DNA of 64,000 nt from a virus. Of this stretch, positions 52,574 to 60,536 are shown one piece after another (the stretch's first letter is position 1; each line of letters starts with the position of its first letter). The notes beneath the pieces are model-generated. The model had not been told where the DNA came from and searched no databases. It saw only the letters and a program-made list of their open reading frames with translations. The stretch spans positions 25,994-89,993 of the IMG/VR virus record IMGVR_UViG_3300017950_000006, one strand, 5' to 3'. The translations under genes and the position numbers were made by a program.

Positions 52574-52683
52574 CTGTCGGCGCTGGTATAGGTTTATTTT
52601 TTATAGGAATGATAGCAACCGTTGTGGTTATGTACATTATTATTCGAGCACAAGAAAACGAAAGCAAAGGAGACGACGAATGA
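52570..52683 (+). CDS. Small single-pass membrane protein (37 aa)
   Basis: The ATG overlaps the previous stop (ATGA) and its own stop overlaps the next ATG (ATGA). It encodes 37 residues: a membrane segment (GLFFIGMIATVVVMYIII) followed by a polar charged tail (RAQENESKGDDE). Coupling at both ends supports a real gene. Function unknown. Confidence 0.55.
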   Translation: MTVGAGIGLFFIGMIATVVVMYIIIRAQENESKGDDE

Positions 52684-53033
52684 AAGCAGGAAAGATTTGG
52701 GGTCAAACAGAATTGATCCATGCAAACGGTGTACTAGAATTTCATCGTATAGAATTTAAAAAAGGTTTCAAGTGTAGCGAACACGAACACAAATATAAGT
52801 GGAACGGATTCTTTGTGGAGTCAGGCAAGATGATTGTGCGTGTATGGCAAGATGCTGATCAAGAAGGTCTAGTTGATGAAACAATATTAGGTCCAGGCGA
52901 GTTTACACAGGTCAAGCCGGGCAAGATTCATCAATTTGAAGGTGTAGAAGATGGTGTAGCATTTGAACTGTATTGGGCAGAATTTAATCATGACGATATA
53001 GTAAGAAGAACAGTAGGTACAAAAATTAAGTAA
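52680..53033 (+). CDS. Cupin-fold protein
   Basis: 117 residues. CSEHEHKYKWNGFFVESGKM has the H-x-H...E pattern of a metal cupin, and GEFTQVKPGKIHQFEG the second His motif. It is a single-domain cupin with unknown ligand. Coupled to its neighbours by overlapping starts and stops in an operon that also holds two 2OG oxygenases. Confidence 0.7.
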   Translation: MKAGKIWGQTELIHANGVLEFHRIEFKKGFKCSEHEHKYKWNGFFVESGKMIVRVWQDADQEGLVDETILGPGEFTQVKPGKIHQFEGVEDGVAFELYWAEFNHDDIVRRTVGTKIK

Positions 53034-53260
53034 TGGTAAAGATATACGAATCCCCAGATGGAGGTAATACGATTTTTGAACGTGATACTTGCACAGGGGC
53101 TCGTGTTCTTATTGAAGAACTAGAATATCCTGATTGGTATTTGAGTGAATTAGAACTAAGTGAAATAGTAGATTATGCAAATGAAGGAAATAAGTCTTTA
53201 CAAATACAACTAAAGAAGTTAAAATTAATGTATAATCTTATAAAAGAAAGTAACTGGTAA
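53033..53260 (+). CDS. Small unknown protein
   Basis: 75 residues: a short beta-hairpin-like start (KIYESPDGGNTIFERD) followed by one long helix (LSELELSEIVDYANEGNKSL and onwards). One-base overlaps with both neighbours. No family recognised; it resembles small early proteins of marine T4-like phages. Confidence 0.6.
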   Translation: MVKIYESPDGGNTIFERDTCTGARVLIEELEYPDWYLSELELSEIVDYANEGNKSLQIQLKKLKLMYNLIKESNW

Positions 53261-53838
53261 TGAGAGATCCTAATAGAATTTTTGAAATAGAAAAACCATT
53301 TCCAGACTGGATGGTAAAGTATATTGAAGATCAAACTACTGATGTTGATTGGAAGTTTGTTCATGTTCCTGAAGAAGACGAAGTAGGCAATAACTACAAA
53401 ACACCTGCACTGTTTACTAATGTGATGTACTGCACACAGAGTGGTATACTTGATGATTGGAAAGAACTAAGCAAGATGTTACATACAGCATTGTGTATGA
53501 AAATTATTCCTGATTATATTCCGGACGCACACGTTAATCAAGTTACACGTACACGATTAAATGGAACAGTTAAAGGCGTGTATTATGGTCCTCATAACGA
53601 CGTAGCAAATGGACAGCCAGGATTATGGACGTTTGTTTATTATGTAAATGATGCAGACGGAGATACTATTTTCTTTTCAGATGACGGCAAAACTGAAATG
53701 AAAAGAACAAAATATAAAAAAGGAAATGCAGTTTTATTTCCTGCACATTATTGGCATACTATGGACGTGACAAATGTTCCGTTACGTGTTAGTATAGGAA
53801 TGACATACAGTATAGAGACAAAACTAAATGACGAATAA
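53260..53838 (+). CDS. 2OG-Fe(II) oxygenase, prolyl-hydroxylase-like
   Basis: 192 residues. GPHNDVANG (His 112, Asp 114), LWTFVYYVNDADGDTIFF, then NAVLFPAHYWHTMDVTN (His 166) and PLRVSIGMTY (Arg) are the complete H-x-D...H...R site. Overlaps the gp62 candidate by 11 bases. Substrate unknown. Confidence 0.85.
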   Translation: MRDPNRIFEIEKPFPDWMVKYIEDQTTDVDWKFVHVPEEDEVGNNYKTPALFTNVMYCTQSGILDDWKELSKMLHTALCMKIIPDYIPDAHVNQVTRTRLNGTVKGVYYGPHNDVANGQPGLWTFVYYVNDADGDTIFFSDDGKTEMKRTKYKKGNAVLFPAHYWHTMDVTNVPLRVSIGMTYSIETKLNDE

Positions 53839-54274
53839 ATTACCTTTAAAAGATATTCTAGGTGCAATTGATATGGGCGCCAGAGAAGTATGGGACGAAC
53901 TTGATGACGAGCAAAAGAAGTCTGTTTCTTTTTATTTGCTTAATCGTTATTGTAGTGTAGTCAAGGGTAAACGTGAAGCACAAGAACTTGCAGTGTTTAA
54001 GACAAATGAATATTATAACAAACATTACTTTACACTTGCTAAACATCAAAAACTATTATGGCAACTGTTATGCTTAACTTCAAATGCAGAAAAGAAGATA
54101 CAATATCACGAATGGATTGGCTACAAGAAAAAAGGAGCCAATACTAGTAAGTTAGGAAAAGAATTAGAAAAAATATTTCCTAATATGAAAACAGATGAAA
54201 TTCAGATGCTTGTTGATATGAATAGTAAAAAAGAAGTTGAAAAATATATTGAGGAATTCAATGGTAAAAACTAA
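53828..54274 (+). CDS. 62: Clamp-loader subunit gp62 (probable)
   Basis: 148 residues (T4 gp62 187). PLKDILGAIDMGAREVWDEL then KKSVSFYLLNRYCSVVKG, QELAVFKTNEYYNK and HQKLLWQLLC match my recollection of gp62 from marine T4-like phages. gp62 with gp44 loads the gp45 clamp. gp44 and gp45 are not in the window, so the neighbour evidence usual for gp62 is missing. Moderate confidence. Confidence 0.6.
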   Translation: MTNKLPLKDILGAIDMGAREVWDELDDEQKKSVSFYLLNRYCSVVKGKREAQELAVFKTNEYYNKHYFTLAKHQKLLWQLLCLTSNAEKKIQYHEWIGYKKKGANTSKLGKELEKIFPNMKTDEIQMLVDMNSKKEVEKYIEEFNGKN

Positions 54275-55064
54275 TGGAAGATTATTTACATTTGGTTGTA
54301 GCCTAACAAGATATCACTGGCCTACATGGGCAGACATCTTAGGACAAAGTTATAAAGAATTTTACAACTGGGCAAATCGAGGTGCAGGTAATCGACAAAT
54401 ATTTGAAAGGTTTTCAGAGTTTTTAAGTAAGACTGATCTTTCAGTTGACGATGTTATTGTTATTCAATGGACAGACTTTCATAGATTTGATTATCACATA
54501 TGGGATGAAGAAGCACACGAAACTTGGTATCCTGGAGGAAGTTTATTTGCAAATGTAGAACAGGATCCTATGAAAGGATTTGTAGTGTCTAAAGTTTGGG
54601 AAGAAGAAAGTTATAAGATGCACTCTTTTAATTTTATTCATGCGGCAGTTAGTTTGGCTAGGAATACACCGTGCAAGATACTAATGACATTTTCGCAAGA
54701 CTTTAGACCAGATTTAAATATGAGTTATTGGAAAAACTACAAAAAGATTTTACAAAATAGTTATTGGATTGAAGGTGATATGTACAACTGGCTCTGTGAA
54801 TTACACGATGGAAGGTTGTCATTTTCGGGAGCAAAGCCTGGAGACTTAGCAGAAGATAAACATATGGATTATCATCCAACTCCTATTATGTATTACAAAT
54901 GGCTCAAAGAAAAAGTCAGTACAAAGTTAGGAATTCAAATTGATTTAGAGTTTGCAACTAAAATGCAAAATGCTGTTCAAAAAGTAGAACGATATCAAGA
55001 CATTGGGCAAGCAGTTTTAGATGCAGGATATGATACTAACAAACATTACGTTAGAGGTTACTAA
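54261..55064 (+). CDS. SGNH/GDSL-like hydrolase family protein
   Basis: About 267 residues from the ATG at 54261 (GAGG ribosome site; overlaps the previous stop by 14 bases). LFTFGCSLTRYHWPTWADIL is a G-x-S block I as in SGNH hydrolases; NWANRGAGNRQIFERF supplies the block II Gly/Asn; DDVIVIQWTDFHRFD a block III-like strand; DYHPTP a possible terminal Asp-x-x-His. Such proteins in marine phages may remove or add acyl groups on glycans. Activity unproven. Confidence 0.6.
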   Translation: MVKTNGRLFTFGCSLTRYHWPTWADILGQSYKEFYNWANRGAGNRQIFERFSEFLSKTDLSVDDVIVIQWTDFHRFDYHIWDEEAHETWYPGGSLFANVEQDPMKGFVVSKVWEEESYKMHSFNFIHAAVSLARNTPCKILMTFSQDFRPDLNMSYWKNYKKILQNSYWIEGDMYNWLCELHDGRLSFSGAKPGDLAEDKHMDYHPTPIMYYKWLKEKVSTKLGIQIDLEFATKMQNAVQKVERYQDIGQAVLDAGYDTNKHYVRGY

Positions 55065-55747
55065 TGTCAGATAAACCGTTTGTTTGTCAATATTGTAATG
55101 TAGGTTACACAAGAGAAAAGACTCTTGCTGTTCATATGTGTGAGCAAAAACGTAGAGCATTACAAAAAGGCGAGAAGCACGTTCAGTTAGGCTATTATGC
55201 GTTCACAAGGTTTTATCAACTATGTCAAAATTTGAAAGGTACAAAGACCTATGAAGAATTCTGTAAGTCTACCTATTATAATGCTTTTGTTAAGTTTGGT
55301 TCCTTTGTTTCAAATGTACGACCGCTATATCCAGAAAAGTATGTTGACTATGTGGTCACATCAGGAGTCAAACTTGATCACTGGTGCCGAGACGAACTAT
55401 ACGAAAAGTACGCACTCGAACTTATCAAAAAAGAAGGTGTCGAAACAGCAGTTGAACGTTCAATCAAAACCATGATGGATTGGGCTGATGCAAATAATGC
55501 TCCGTGGACTCATTATTTCCGTTATGCAAGTTTAAACAGAGTAACACAACATTTACGAGATGGCAAAATTAGTCCATGGCTTGTGTTGAACTGTAAGAGT
55601 GGAAAAGAGATGCTAGGCAAATTTAACGACGAACAACTGGCTATTGTATATCCTGTAATGGATCCACAGCATTGGGCATTACGGTTTAAGCGTAGTCCTG
55701 CTGATATTGAATTGGTAAAAGAAATTGCAGAAAAGGCTAGACTTTAA
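55064..55747 (+). CDS. Zinc-finger protein of unknown function
   Basis: 227 residues. FVCQYCNVGYTREKTLAVHM followed by CEQKRR gives a C-x2-C-x12-H-x-C finger at residues 8-25. The rest is helical and basic/aromatic (MMDWADANNAPWTHYFRYAS, DPQHWALRFKRSPADI). Such proteins recur in marine T4-like phages near replication genes; DNA or RNA binding is likely. Its start overlaps the previous stop by one base. Confidence 0.65.
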   Translation: MSDKPFVCQYCNVGYTREKTLAVHMCEQKRRALQKGEKHVQLGYYAFTRFYQLCQNLKGTKTYEEFCKSTYYNAFVKFGSFVSNVRPLYPEKYVDYVVTSGVKLDHWCRDELYEKYALELIKKEGVETAVERSIKTMMDWADANNAPWTHYFRYASLNRVTQHLRDGKISPWLVLNCKSGKEMLGKFNDEQLAIVYPVMDPQHWALRFKRSPADIELVKEIAEKARL

Positions 55748-55766
55748 CAATATTAGATGTTATAAT
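55738..55766 (+). promoter_or_regulatory. Sigma70-type early promoter
   Basis: TAGACT at 55738-55743 and TATAAT at 55761-55766 with a 17-bp spacer, overlapping the end of the zinc-finger gene. It would drive the small genes from 55774. Confidence 0.65.
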
Positions 55767-55773
55767 AAAAAAC

Positions 55774-56100
55774 ATGAACGACACATTTAACAAAGATTAT
55801 GAATCTAGGACAATAGAGATAGCATCTAATCATGTAGGACCTAATGGTGAAAGTATTGATCGTATTTACGGCAGTCCGGCTAGTGGCGGAACATTAAGAT
55901 TAGTTAATAGAGACTATACAACATACAAAGGTACTATAACTAAAAAAAGTATTACTAGTAAAGGTATTGATGGTAATAATTTTAGAACTCATGTTTATGT
56001 CACAGATGATAATCGATGGTTTGATAGAACAGGAATGCCAATATCAAAAGATAGTGTAAAACTTGACAAAGAGGAGGTTCATGATGCTACACAAGATTAG
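55774..56100 (+). CDS. Small unknown protein
   Basis: 108 residues, polar. The core alternates strands (GGTLRLVNRDYTTYKGTITK, FRTHVYVTDDNRWFDRTG). Only seven bases lie between the TATAAT box and the ATG, so the transcript would start at or very near the start codon. First of a chain of four overlapping plus-strand genes. Function unknown. Confidence 0.55.
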   Translation: MNDTFNKDYESRTIEIASNHVGPNGESIDRIYGSPASGGTLRLVNRDYTTYKGTITKKSITSKGIDGNNFRTHVYVTDDNRWFDRTGMPISKDSVKLDKEEVHDATQD

Positions 56101-56284
56101 TCAACTATGCGATAAAATTGACTCACTGAAACTAGATGCTGACAGACTACGAAAAGCAAAGTACGAAAAACCAAAGCGAACAGATGCAGAAATTAATCAA
56201 CTTATTTCACAAATACAATCAGATTGCTATTTGATTTCGCAAGACAAAACACCATATGAAAAAAACGAACAAGAAACAACATAA
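56081..56284 (+). CDS. Small coiled-coil-like protein
   Basis: 67 residues from the ATG at 56081, chosen because GAGGAGG precedes it by five bases; the upstream TTG lacks a site. Charged helices throughout (SQLCDKIDSLKLDADRLRKA). It overlaps both neighbours. Function unknown. Confidence 0.55.
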   Translation: MMLHKISQLCDKIDSLKLDADRLRKAKYEKPKRTDAEINQLISQIQSDCYLISQDKTPYEKNEQETT

Positions 56285-56480
56285 AAAATATTCTGAGGTT
56301 TCACAATATAACCCAGATATACATACAAAAACAAAAGGCGGATTAGGATTCGGTATGAAAAGAAATGTTAAGGATAAAAAATATGACAGCAGTGGTTTAC
56401 ATCTTATTGATGTATTCAAGTGGGAAGTGCCTGAGCATTTAAAAGAAGCATACTTAGAAATGAAAAAAGAAAATGCCTGA
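56256..56480 (+). CDS. Small basic protein
   Basis: 74 residues, lysine-rich at the start (MKKTNKKQHKKYSEVSQYNP), with a short C-terminal amphipathic segment (FKWEVPEHLKEAYLEM). It overlaps the previous gene by 29 bases and the DnaE-like gene by 8. Could bind nucleic acid. Function unknown. Confidence 0.55.
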   Translation: MKKTNKKQHKKYSEVSQYNPDIHTKTKGGLGFGMKRNVKDKKYDSSGLHLIDVFKWEVPEHLKEAYLEMKKENA

Positions 56481-57042
56481 TATTGATATAGATTTTGCTA
56501 ACAGAGATCTTATACTTGATAAACTTAAACATCGAGTAGCAAAACTTGATACTGGTAAGAAACATAACACAGGAATTTATGCAACTGAGATCCCCCACAA
56601 TCCAATTGACAATCTTTCAACAATAGATTACGAAACAGCAGAAGAAAGGGGATACTTTAAATTAGACTTTCTTAATGTTTCGATATATACAGATATAAAA
56701 GATGAAGCCCATCTTTTAAACCTTATGAAAAGAGAACCACTATGGGACCTGCTTACCGAGCCAGAATTCAGCGACAACTTATTTCACGTCGCAGGACACA
56801 GTACCTTACTAAAAACAATGAAACCACAGAGTATTCCACAACTAGCCGCTTGCCTAGCAATGATACGTCCAGCGAAGAGACATTTAGTTGGACAACCGTG
56901 GGATACGGTGATGAAAGAAGTGTGGACGAAACCTGAGGACGGAAGTTATTTCTTTAAGAAAGCACACGCAATGGCTTATGCTGTTGGAGTGATTGTACAC
57001 ATGAATTTAATTTGTGAAAAAATTAGTTACGGATACAGTTAA
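56473..57042 (+). CDS. Miniature DnaE/PolC-like (DNA polymerase III alpha) protein
   Basis: 189 residues against more than 1100 in bacterial DnaE. PDIDIDF at residues 2-8 matches the catalytic PD-x-D-x-DF motif. YFKLDFLNVSIYTDIKD (Asp 65) matches the segment with the third catalytic Asp. CLAMIRPAK near 127 and FFKKAHAMAYAVGVIVH near 160 match two further alpha-subunit blocks. The order agrees with DnaE but almost all the intervening polymerase, PHP and tau-binding regions are gone. Whether it polymerises is doubtful. It could regulate or mimic host Pol III. T4-like phages normally use gp43 for replication. Confidence 0.7.
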   Translation: MPDIDIDFANRDLILDKLKHRVAKLDTGKKHNTGIYATEIPHNPIDNLSTIDYETAEERGYFKLDFLNVSIYTDIKDEAHLLNLMKREPLWDLLTEPEFSDNLFHVAGHSTLLKTMKPQSIPQLAACLAMIRPAKRHLVGQPWDTVMKEVWTKPEDGSYFFKKAHAMAYAVGVIVHMNLICEKISYGYS

Positions 57043-57411
57043 TTATTTAGGTTTTCTAATAAGTTGAACTGAACGCCTTTTAACTCTTTTAACTGAAAGA
57101 TTCTTTAAATTAACACACGGTCCTAGTAATACTTTTACGTCTTTGCTATTCATATTAACCATACAATATCTAAACGTTTCCATTTCATGTCGTAAAAAGA
57201 TGTTAATCGGAATCATTCGATTAGATTCCCACCACCAGGCTTCACCTAGTTCTATAAAGTGTGTTTGATGTTCTTCATTAAGTATATTCGAATAAACGTA
57301 CATACTTGTAATAAAGTTATCTTGATTATTGATTATCCCAACATACTCCTGCCCACCGTAGGTAACTACGCTTAGGAATGGGAAATTTTCTTCTATGTCT
57401 GTTCTTAGCAT
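57043..57411 (-). CDS. Conserved-type small protein, unknown
   Basis: 122 residues. LSVVTYGGQEYVGIINNQDN then ITSMYVY, GEAWWWESNRMIPINIFL and RYCMVNMNSKDVKVLLGP form a beta-rich body with a basic tail (VKRVKRRSVQLIRKPK). AAAGAGAT precedes its ATG. It is the only minus-strand gene between 42.1 and 63.2 kb. The Sm-like look of the sequence is only an impression. Function unknown. Confidence 0.6.
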   Translation of the reverse strand: MLRTDIEENFPFLSVVTYGGQEYVGIINNQDNFITSMYVYSNILNEEHQTHFIELGEAWWWESNRMIPINIFLRHEMETFRYCMVNMNSKDVKVLLGPCVNLKNLSVKRVKRRSVQLIRKPK

Positions 57412-57423
57412 GATCTCTTTTTA

Positions 57424-57431
57424 AATAAATA
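57424..57431 (+). promoter_or_regulatory. Late promoter box AATAAATA, leaderless geometry
   Basis: Five bases (TGTGT) separate it from the ATG at 57437. It places a late gene inside the replication module. Confidence 0.65.
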
Positions 57432-57436
57432 TGTGT

Positions 57437-58213
57437 ATGCAACTTACACCTAGATATTTAGTCAATAACAAAACCATTATTGTAGCAGATTTGGCTACAG
57501 GCAACATTACGGAGTATAAACCAGTGTACGCAAAAAATCTAAAAGTATACAGAGGAATAGACAATGTCTTAACCTTTGAAATTAAAAACAACGATCAAAA
57601 ACCAATTAGTATTTTAAACACATATACACCTAAACTAATTGCCTACGATGAAACTAAAACTAAGGTGTTAGAAAAATTAGGAACTGTTATCGAAACATCA
57701 ACTCCTAATTATAAAGGACAATTTACAGTTAATGTATCAGCAAACGATACATTAAACTTAAAAGATCAGTTCTTGTCTTATGCTATCTATTTGGTAAACA
57801 ACAATGATAGTTCAAATGTAGCAACATACGCAAACGCTCATTTTGAAATGTGCGGAATTATAGAAGTTGATAGTTGTGCATTTCCTGGACCAAAAGAATC
57901 GACAACTATTTCATCATTTATAGAATCAGATAGTGTTTATACAAGCGGACCTGTAGGTGCTGAACCAGCACTAAATGGTAATGAAGCATTGCATACTGCG
58001 GCTATCTACTCTACAGACTTTAATGGTACTGTAACTATTCAAGGTAGTTTAGAAAATCAAAATCCAACAAATTGGTTTGACATAACAAATACTGTTTTAA
58101 GTTCTCCAACAGAGCCAGTATATGTTAATTTCAATGGAGTGTTTAATTGGGTAAGAACAACTTATACAACTTCAAATTCTGGAACAATTGATAAAGTACT
58201 CGTCCGAAACTGA
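57437..58213 (+). CDS. Putative virion structural protein
   Basis: 258 residues from the ATG at 57437 (MQLTPRYLVNNKTIIVADLA). The frame also allows an ATG at 57431, but that overlaps the promoter box. Beta-rich with two Ig-like halves: residues 1-150, and a C-terminal part with HTAAIYSTDFNGTVTIQGSL, PTNWFDI and FNWVRTTYTTSNSGTI. This looks like a discoidin/Ig-like virion decoration. It is preceded by a late box and followed by the early primase promoter. Confidence 0.6.
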   Translation: MQLTPRYLVNNKTIIVADLATGNITEYKPVYAKNLKVYRGIDNVLTFEIKNNDQKPISILNTYTPKLIAYDETKTKVLEKLGTVIETSTPNYKGQFTVNVSANDTLNLKDQFLSYAIYLVNNNDSSNVATYANAHFEMCGIIEVDSCAFPGPKESTTISSFIESDSVYTSGPVGAEPALNGNEALHTAAIYSTDFNGTVTIQGSLENQNPTNWFDITNTVLSSPTEPVYVNFNGVFNWVRTTYTTSNSGTIDKVLVRN

Positions 58214-58242
58214 TTGACTTTTCTGTAGACTTATACTATAAT
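58214..58242 (+). promoter_or_regulatory. Sigma70-type early promoter for primase
   Basis: TTGACT at 58214-58219 and TATAAT at 58237-58242 with a 17-bp spacer. The ATG at 58249 is only seven bases after the -10 box, so this mRNA may also be nearly leaderless. Confidence 0.8.
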
Positions 58243-58248
58243 AATAGT

Positions 58249-59205
58249 ATGAGCATCGTGTCAGATACATTACAATTACACTTACCAGCGAAACGGAAAA
58301 CTACTCCTAGTGGTTGGACTAGTTTTAATGCTCCCTGTTGTATTCACAATGGCGATAGTGCAGATAAAAGACAGCGTGGTGGATTGATTGCAAATGGCGA
58401 TGGTGGTATTTCTTATCACTGCTTCAATTGTGGATTCAAAGCAAGTTGGGCACCGGGTAGACAATTAAGTCACAAGATGCGTAAACTCTTCCAATGGTTA
58501 GGAACTCCAGACGATACTATTAACAAACTTGCACTTCAATGTTTACAACTAGAAGAAACAGGTACATCGTCTGTTAAAATAGAATTACCAAACTTTGAAG
58601 TAAAAGAATTACCAAACGATTCTAAACTTATCGATGAGCAAACACCTATAGAAGTTATTCAATACTTGCAAACAAGGAATTTATTTTTAGAAGATTATAA
58701 ATTTTATTGGAGTCCTGAATTAAAAGATAGAATTATTATTCCGTTTTATTATAAACAAAACATTGTAGGATATACTGCACGTAAAATTAAATCCGGCAAT
58801 CCTAAATATCTTAGTGAACAACAACCTGGATATGTTTTTAATATTGATAATCAAACATATGATAGAAAATATACTATTGTAGTTGAAGGTCCGTTCGATG
58901 CTGTTACTGTAGAAGGATGTGCATTATTAGGAAGTGAAATCAAAGATCAACAGGCTATGATCCTCAATAGTTTAAATACTACGAAGATAGTTGTACCAGA
59001 TCGCGATGATGCTGGTTCTAAACTTGTTGACCAAGCCATTGAACTTGGTTGGAATGTTAGTATGCCGGACTGGCATGAAAACATAAATGATGTAAACGAT
59101 GCTGTAAATAGATACGGCAAACTTTATACACTGTACTCAATTATTAGTGCAAGTGAAAGCAGTGAGTTAAAAATTAAACTACGGAGCAAAAAATGGTTTG
59201 GCTAA
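58249..59205 (+). CDS. 61: DNA primase gp61
   Basis: 318 residues (T4 gp61 342). Zinc ligands in APCCIHNGD (Cys 30, 31) and YHCFNCGFK (Cys 58, 61), an RIIIPFYYKQNIVGYTARKI strand region, and the TOPRIM VVEGPFDAVTVEGCAL with VVPDRDDAG. It makes RNA primers with helicase gp41, encoded shortly downstream. Confidence 0.92.
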   Translation: MSIVSDTLQLHLPAKRKTTPSGWTSFNAPCCIHNGDSADKRQRGGLIANGDGGISYHCFNCGFKASWAPGRQLSHKMRKLFQWLGTPDDTINKLALQCLQLEETGTSSVKIELPNFEVKELPNDSKLIDEQTPIEVIQYLQTRNLFLEDYKFYWSPELKDRIIIPFYYKQNIVGYTARKIKSGNPKYLSEQQPGYVFNIDNQTYDRKYTIVVEGPFDAVTVEGCALLGSEIKDQQAMILNSLNTTKIVVPDRDDAGSKLVDQAIELGWNVSMPDWHENINDVNDAVNRYGKLYTLYSIISASESSELKIKLRSKKWFG

Positions 59206-59315
59206 AGAATATTTGGAACAAACTTACTAAGCCTTATCGTGCTTGGCAAGAAAAAAAACGAATGGAAAAGAAAATTGAAGAACTTAAAAAACGAGATCCT
59301 TTTATATACAAGTAA
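59193..59315 (+). CDS. Small basic conserved-type protein (40 aa)
   Basis: 40 residues starting MVWLKNIWNKLTKPYRAW and ending KKRDPFIYK, mostly a charged helix. CGGAG precedes the ATG, which overlaps the primase end by 13 bases. Proteins of this size and pattern follow primase in related marine phages, to my recollection. Function unknown. Confidence 0.6.
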   Translation: MVWLKNIWNKLTKPYRAWQEKKRMEKKIEELKKRDPFIYK

Positions 59316-59561
59316 ATGTTTATGAGTGAATTTAGACAAGGTATTTTTAATTTGTTAAAACGATTGATTGGCGGTAGCAGTGCGGCGCTGGCAATAGTGT
59401 ACACTATTGGACACATTGTAATTGCTATGATCTGTAACAATTTAATTACTGGTGCTTCATTTGAATTAGCGGCAGTTGATGCTATTGTTGAACCAATGAT
59501 TAACGGTGTGTGGTTTTATATATTACACACAAGTTATAAAAAATTTAAAGGTGTAGAATGA
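59316..59561 (+). CDS. DUF2061-type membrane protein
   Basis: 81 residues. GSSAALAIVYTIGHIVIAMI is one membrane segment, and INGVWFYILHTSYK a second. The layout matches the DUF2061 family of small predicted inner-membrane proteins. It begins immediately after the previous stop and overlaps the carbamoyltransferase start by four bases. A second ATG two codons in is equally possible. Role unknown. Confidence 0.7.
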   Translation: MFMSEFRQGIFNLLKRLIGGSSAALAIVYTIGHIVIAMICNNLITGASFELAAVDAIVEPMINGVWFYILHTSYKKFKGVE

Positions 59562-60520
59562 TAATTTGGGGAATGGTCGGCAACAGTCACGATGCAAGTT
59601 TAGCAGTGTTTAAAGACGGCAAACTAAAATGGGCGGCACTTGCTAAAGACTTTAGTGGCGTAGCAAATGATCCAAACTTTAGTTGGACTATGTTAAGTGT
59701 AGCAAGAGAAATGTACGGAGAACCAGATAAGGTAGTTTGGTATGAACGTCCTATGCTTAAATCTTTTAGACAACTACTAGCCGGACAAGGATTCTTATTT
59801 AAAGAAAACAATATTGAAAGTTATCTAAAGCAATGGAGCATTAGATGTCCTATTGAATATGTACAGCATCATCACAGTCATGCGGCATATGGATATTATA
59901 CTAGTGGCTTTAGAGATGCTAGTATTATTTGTATTGACAGTATTGGAGAGTGGGAAACTCTTACTATGTGGAAAGGCGAAGGGGATAAACTAACAAAAGT
60001 CAGTTCACAAGGATATCCACACAGTCTAGGTTTGTGGTACAGTGCAATGACACAGCGTCTAGGATTTGAACCAAACAAAGACGAATACAAAGTTTCTCAA
60101 CTTGCTATGAAAGGCGACTATAGACTTTACGACCAAGTTATATTAAATGAATTTTTTGAATTTGAACCAAATAACCCATTCTGTGTTGTAAAACTAAAAG
60201 AAAATTGTCATAGAGGTTTACGTTGGTGGAGACCTGAAATCGAAGATTTAGAAAACTTGGCGGCGGCAGTTCAATTTGTTTTCCAAAAGATTGTATTACG
60301 ATTAACAACAAGTATGGCGTTACATATGCCTAGTAAAAATTTAATTGTAACTGGAGGTTGTGCATTAAACAAAGGAGCAATGGACTATATTAGACCAAAC
60401 TGGGAAAACTTATGGATCCCACCAAATCCGGGAGATCCAGGATCATGTATTGGAGCAGTGTTGGCTTCGGAAAAGAAACATATTGACTTTAATCCAGAAG
60501 TATGGTATAATAGCAAGTAA
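59558..60520 (+). CDS. Carbamoyltransferase N-terminal domain, standing alone
   Basis: 320 residues. GNSHDASLAVFKDGKLKWAA near the start, VQHHHSHAAYGYYTSGF (the metal/carbamoyl-phosphate histidines) near residue 107, IICIDSIGEWETLTMW, and VTGGCALNKGAMDY with WIPPNPGDPGSCIGAVLAS near the end complete the TsaD-like N-domain of NodU/CmcH carbamoyltransferases. The gene stops where the C-domain should begin. A C-domain of this family is at 1-633. Without that domain the protein would lack half of its active site. It overlaps the promoter of gp41. Confidence 0.85.
   Translation: MIIWGMVGNSHDASLAVFKDGKLKWAALAKDFSGVANDPNFSWTMLSVAREMYGEPDKVVWYERPMLKSFRQLLAGQGFLFKENNIESYLKQWSIRCPIEYVQHHHSHAAYGYYTSGFRDASIICIDSIGEWETLTMWKGEGDKLTKVSSQGYPHSLGLWYSAMTQRLGFEPNKDEYKVSQLAMKGDYRLYDQVILNEFFEFEPNNPFCVVKLKENCHRGLRWWRPEIEDLENLAAAVQFVFQKIVLRLTTSMALHMPSKNLIVTGGCALNKGAMDYIRPNWENLWIPPNPGDPGSCIGAVLASEKKHIDFNPEVWYNSK
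60483..60511 (+). promoter_or_regulatory. Sigma70-type early promoter for helicase gp41
   Basis: TTGACT at 60483-60488 and TATAAT at 60506-60511 with a 17-bp spacer, inside the last codons of the carbamoyltransferase gene. Confidence 0.8.
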
Positions 60521-60536
60521 TATAAAGGATCGCTGA

